From: an uncultured Acidobacteriota bacterium | GTDB lineage: Bacteria > Acidobacteriota > Blastocatellia > RBC074 | Assembly: GCA_937967285.1 (NCBI GenBank) | Contig: CALBSU010000305.1 | Location: 1-12,757, forward strand | Length of the DNA stretch: 12,757 bases | Direction: 5' to 3' | Part shown: piece by piece, positions 7,828 through 12,757 of the stretch | Numbering within the stretch: the first letter of the stretch is position 1 | Layout of the letters: each line of letters starts with the position of its first letter | Position numbers and translations under genes: made by a program | The notes under the pieces: generated by a model | What the model saw: the letters and a program-made list of their open reading frames with translations, nothing else | The model's database searches: none | Told to the model about the DNA's origin: nothing

Positions 7828-9873
7828 TCAGCCGAAGAAGACCGTGATGAATATGGCTATCGCCAGGATCAGGCCCAGGATCAGCGCCAGCAGCCCGAAC
7901 CAGAATGAGAGTCGTCGGGCGAGCGGCGTCGGCGGATCGGTGTAGATCTCCTGCAGCCTGCCCTCGGATGCCAATCGCTCATACTCCACCGGTCGTTCGT
8001 CTTTGAATCGTTCCAGCGTCATCTTCCCGGTGAAGATAGTCGTGTCCATCGGGAAGTTCTCAGGACGCAGATGATTGTGGAAGAAGTGGAACGTGAAGAT
8101 GAATCCTACCGCCAGCAGCGCTTCCTCGCCGTGAATGATCATCGCTATGTTCAGGATCCAGCCCGGCAGGAACTTCGTGAAGAACCACGGGAACCAGAGG
8201 ACCAGACCCGAGAGTCCGATAACGGGGATGCCCCAGAAGACGGCGTAGTAGTCGAACTTCTCCCAATAGGTCCAGCGATCGAGTTTGGGCCTCGGTCCGA
8301 GGTAGAAGAACCAGCGGAGCATGCCCAGGAAATCGGTCAGGTCCTTCATGCGTGGGACCATCGAATTGGGGCCGAAGAGTATCGAGCGGTCGCCCTTGAC
8401 GAAGACTCTCTGGAGGATGAAGTAGAGATGGTAGATGGCGTAGCCGAAGGTCACGATCGCCCAGACGCGGTGGAAGAACCGCGAGACCTCTACGCCGCCG
8501 AGAATCGAACTGAAGACCTGCCCCCATTCCGTTCCGCTGAACCGGAGCGGGATCCCCGTTAAAGCCAGCCCGAGAAAGCTGACCACGATCAGGATATGCG
8601 TGATCCGGTGCGGATTGACGAAGCGGGTGACGTATTGACCGTCGTCGGGAATTCTCGGAATCTCCTTCCTGATCCAGGCCCCGATCGAGCGCTGGAACCA
8701 GAGCAGCGTATGTATCCCGAAGAAGCTGAAGACCGAGATCAGGAGCCATTCCATGAACAGGTAGACATAGTAGATGATGGCCGATTTCTCTTTCTTCTCG
8801 GGTTCCGGGTGCGGATTGAAGCTCAGAATGTTGGCATTGACCTGACTGTGGCACCGCGCACAGGTCTGCTGCAGATTGGCCGCGGAGATGCTCGACAGGG
8901 GATCGCTCTTCGGCAGATTGAGGTGCGGCGTGTGGCAGTCCGAACATTTGGCGGCCACTGCCAGGCCGAGCGATGTCGCCTTGCCGTGGAAGGTGTCGCG
9001 ATATGTATGCGTCTGTTCGACGTGGCAGTTACCGCACTGATTGACCGCCTGCATCTGGAATCCGGCGAGGTCGGTCCGCTTGATATCGTGCGAACTGTGG
9101 CAGTTCGAGCAGACAGGGCCGCGCTCGTCGCCGGCCTTCCAGAGTTTGCCGTGGGAGCTCTTCTCGAAGTCGTTGAGGATGCCTTTGTGGCACTGGCTGC
9201 AGGTCTCCGGCAGATTCGCCCGCGCCACCTTCGAGTTCGGATCCTTACCCTTCATCACGTTGTGAGCGCCATGGCAGTCCGTGCAGGTGGCCGATACGCT
9301 CAGGCCGCTGTTGAACATGCCCATGCCGTGCGAGCTGTCGCGGAACTGATGAATGAATGAGGCCGGAGGCAGCCCGTATTTCTTGATTACTTCCTCGTTC
9401 GTATGGCAGCCGGCGCAGGTCTCGGCGATCTTGAATCGGTTGACCTTCGAACGGCTGTCGCTCTTCGGATAGATCTCATGCGAGCCGTGACAATCCGCGC
9501 ATCCGGCCGCCGGGCCGTTCTTCTTCGAGGTCGCGTGAATGCTCGTCTGATACTCGGAGTCGATCCCGGCATGGCACTCGGCGCATGACGTCACCTTCTG
9601 CGGCGCCGGATCATGCGGATACTCCTTGATGTCGGTATGACAGCTCACGCAGTCCAGCGCCCCATGCACGGAATCGCCGAACTTCTTCTCGTTGACGTGG
9701 ACGCTGACCTGTTTCCCGTTGACCTCTTTAGTCAGGTCTTCATTGCTGTGGCAGGCGAGGCATTCGGCATTACCCGGCCCGGCATTCTGCGCCTCCGATC
9801 TTCCGATCCCGAGGCTGAATATGCCTGCGGCCAGAAAGACCAGACAGAGAGTCAGTTTGAGTCCGTTTTTCAT
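7828..9873 (-). CDS. 11-heme cytochrome c fused to membrane cytochrome b (CbcL-like)
   Basis: 681 residues from the start chosen here. A signal peptide (h-region [18 protein letters not shown]) probably ends near SEA-QN (~28). The periplasmic part carries eleven CXXCH motifs beginning at residues 38, 75, 97, 125, 153, 197, 225, 255, 280, 310 and 338. A membrane part follows with about six helices (~367-393, 425-443, 468-489, 543-566, 573-598, 655-680). Candidate heme b ligands are H426, H468, H482, H581 and H596, arranged as in FdnI/HydC-type diheme cytochrome b ([19 protein letters not shown]). The same architecture, multiheme c plus FdnI/HydC-like b, is known in Geobacter CbcL, a quinol oxidase for metal reduction. 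The frame extends 24 codons further upstream, but that start lies inside a perfect hairpin and precedes the signal peptide. The chosen ATG has no good Shine-Dalgarno. Likely role: quinone-linked electron transfer to or from periplasmic cytochromes. Confidence 0.88.
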   Translation of the reverse strand: MKNGLKLTLCLVFLAAGIFSLGIGRSEAQNAGPGNAECLACHSNEDLTKEVNGKQVSVHVNEKKFGDSVHGALDCVSCHTDIKEYPHDPAPQKVTSCAECHAGIDSEYQTSIHATSKKNGPAAGCADCHGSHEIYPKSDSRSKVNRFKIAETCAGCHTNEEVIKKYGLPPASFIHQFRDSSHGMGMFNSGLSVSATCTDCHGAHNVMKGKDPNSKVARANLPETCSQCHKGILNDFEKSSHGKLWKAGDERGPVCSNCHSSHDIKRTDLAGFQMQAVNQCGNCHVEQTHTYRDTFHGKATSLGLAVAAKCSDCHTPHLNLPKSDPLSSISAANLQQTCARCHSQVNANILSFNPHPEPEKKEKSAIIYYVYLFMEWLLISVFSFFGIHTLLWFQRSIGAWIRKEIPRIPDDGQYVTRFVNPHRITHILIVVSFLGLALTGIPLRFSGTEWGQVFSSILGGVEVSRFFHRVWAIVTFGYAIYHLYFILQRVFVKGDRSILFGPNSMVPRMKDLTDFLGMLRWFFYLGPRPKLDRWTYWEKFDYYAVFWGIPVIGLSGLVLWFPWFFTKFLPGWILNIAMIIHGEEALLAVGFIFTFHFFHNHLRPENFPMDTTIFTGKMTLERFKDERPVEYERLASEGRLQEIYTDPPTPLARRLSFWFGLLALILGLILAIAIFITVFFG

Positions 9874-9916
9874 GATCGAATTCTGATGGAAAGGGTACTG
9901 CGGGAAGAAGGGAAAT

Positions 9917-9949
9917 TCGGATGAGCGGAGTGTGCCTCCGCTCATCCGA
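9917..9949 (-). terminator. Perfect 14-bp hairpin between cytochrome genes (attenuator or stability element)
   Basis: TCGGATGAGCGGAG (9917-9930) is the exact reverse complement of CTCCGCTCATCCGA (9936-9949), with a 5-nt loop. On the transcribed minus strand it is followed by ATTTCCCTTC, only weakly T-rich. It sits 33 nt after the monoheme cytochrome stop and 43 nt before the next start. Partial termination or 3'-end protection of the upstream mRNA is more likely than a complete stop. Confidence 0.55.
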
Positions 9950-9982
9950 GATGTTCAGGTCGATGACCTGTTCAATGCCCGG

Positions 9983-10333
9983 CTACTTCTTGGCGAGCTG
10001 ACGCATGTAGCCGACCAGGGCCTTGCATTTGTCGGCCCCGAGGCTCTTCTCGTATCCCGGCATCTTGCCTTTGCCTTTGGCGGTGATCTCAAAGAGCTTG
10101 TCATCCGACTGGCTCTGAACCTCTTTCGAGCGCAGGTCCCTGAGGTTCATCTTCTTGCCCATCGGCGTGGTGCCGGCCCCATCCATGCCGTGGCACGAGG
10201 CGCATTTCTGATTGAAGACGGCCTTGGCATCCTCTGCGGCGCCTGAGACCGTCGGCACGCTGACCCACACCAGGCTCGCAAAGACAGCGACCATGCTGAT
10301 CGTCAGCAGGAGTTTAGTCGTTCTGTTTACCAT
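9983..10333 (-). CDS. Monoheme class I c-type cytochrome, periplasmic electron carrier
   Basis: 116 residues. A signal peptide (~1-32: basic MVNRTTK, hydrophobic LLLTISMVAVFASLVWV, cleavage near SGA-AE) exports it. One heme site CASCH (44-48) lies close to the mature N-terminus, in NQKCASCHGMDGAG. M91 in GKGKMPGYE is the expected distal heme ligand, and the C-terminal helix ends KALVGYMRQLAKK. This is a class I cytochrome c fold of the c6/c5xx size, typically a soluble shuttle. GGGAGG sits just upstream of the ATG. It lies 43 nt after the outer-membrane barrel gene and before the cytochrome b fusion, matching a carrier role between inner-membrane oxidoreductases and the outer-membrane conduit. 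An extra cysteine (C103) is not part of a heme motif. Confidence 0.88.
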   Translation of the reverse strand: MVNRTTKLLLTISMVAVFASLVWVSVPTVSGAAEDAKAVFNQKCASCHGMDGAGTTPMGKKMNLRDLRSKEVQSQSDDKLFEITAKGKGKMPGYEKSLGADKCKALVGYMRQLAKK

Positions 10334-10376
10334 CTGATACCTCCCTGAAGAAGCATTAAACAGGATTGCTGAATGC

Positions 10377-12518
<2,142 letters not shown>

Positions 12519-12530
12519 GTCTCTTGCTCC

Positions 12531-12757
<227 letters not shown>

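Noticed and set aside
9874..9945. 24-residue extension of the 11-heme cytochrome starting at 9945
   Set aside because: This start lies inside a perfect hairpin, has no Shine-Dalgarno and would put residues ahead of a good signal peptide beginning [10 protein letters not shown].
10340..10372. AGCATT/AATGCT inverted repeat before the monoheme cytochrome gene
   Set aside because: Six base pairs around a 14-nt loop, without a T-tract, is too weak to call a terminator or operator.

Overview
The window looks like a chromosomal piece from a moderately GC-rich, Gram-negative, diderm bacterium with a respiratory, metal- or mineral-linked lifestyle. Paired AAA-like/WD40 and winged-helix regulators, a Crp/Fnr regulator and multiheme cytochromes together resemble Acidobacteriota or a similar environmental phylum. 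That placement is inference; no marker gene is present.

Layout, left to right. (1) Positions 2-310, + strand: the 3' end of an ATP-grasp type ligase, ending 10 bp from a convergent gene. (2) Positions 321-4834, - strand: a two-gene unit with a 1-nt TGATG stop/start overlap. The first gene encodes an OmpR/PhoB-type winged-helix DNA-binding domain fused to an AAA-like (AAA_35 type) ATPase. The second encodes a paralogous ATPase domain, one membrane span and 14 WD40 repeats, enough for two seven-bladed propellers. (3) Positions 4835-5503: a 669-bp divergent intergenic region. It holds a strong + strand rho-independent terminator with no gene in front of it (possible small RNA), a 23-codon - strand ORF with a near-perfect Shine-Dalgarno, and a perfect 16-bp palindrome of Crp-site geometry. 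(4) Positions 5504-6217, + strand: a Crp/Fnr family regulator, followed by a hairpin terminator shared with the convergent cluster. (5) Positions 6300-12757, - strand: five co-directional genes for an electron-transfer chain. In transcription order these are the C-terminus of a DmsE/MtrA-type decaheme cytochrome (cut by the window edge), an MtrB/PioB-like outer-membrane barrel, a monoheme class I cytochrome c, an 11-heme cytochrome c fused to a FdnI/HydC-like membrane cytochrome b (CbcL-like architecture), and a NapC/NirT-like 7-heme membrane cytochrome.

Read together, the cytochrome cluster can move electrons between the quinone pool (the cytochrome b fusion and/or the NapC-like protein), a periplasmic carrier (the monoheme protein), and a trans-outer-membrane cytochrome-in-barrel conduit. 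This is the logic of extracellular electron transfer. Twenty-one complete c-heme motifs plus one cut motif are visible. The direction of flow (reduction of an external acceptor or oxidation of an external donor) cannot be told from the sequence. The adjacent Crp/Fnr regulator is a plausible controller but is encoded convergently, so that link is inference.

The less familiar system is the winged-helix-ATPase / membrane ATPase-WD40 pair: two paralogous ATPase domains, one carrying a DNA-binding head and the other a transmembrane, probably external, double propeller. It looks like a signal-transduction or surveillance module of unknown stimulus.
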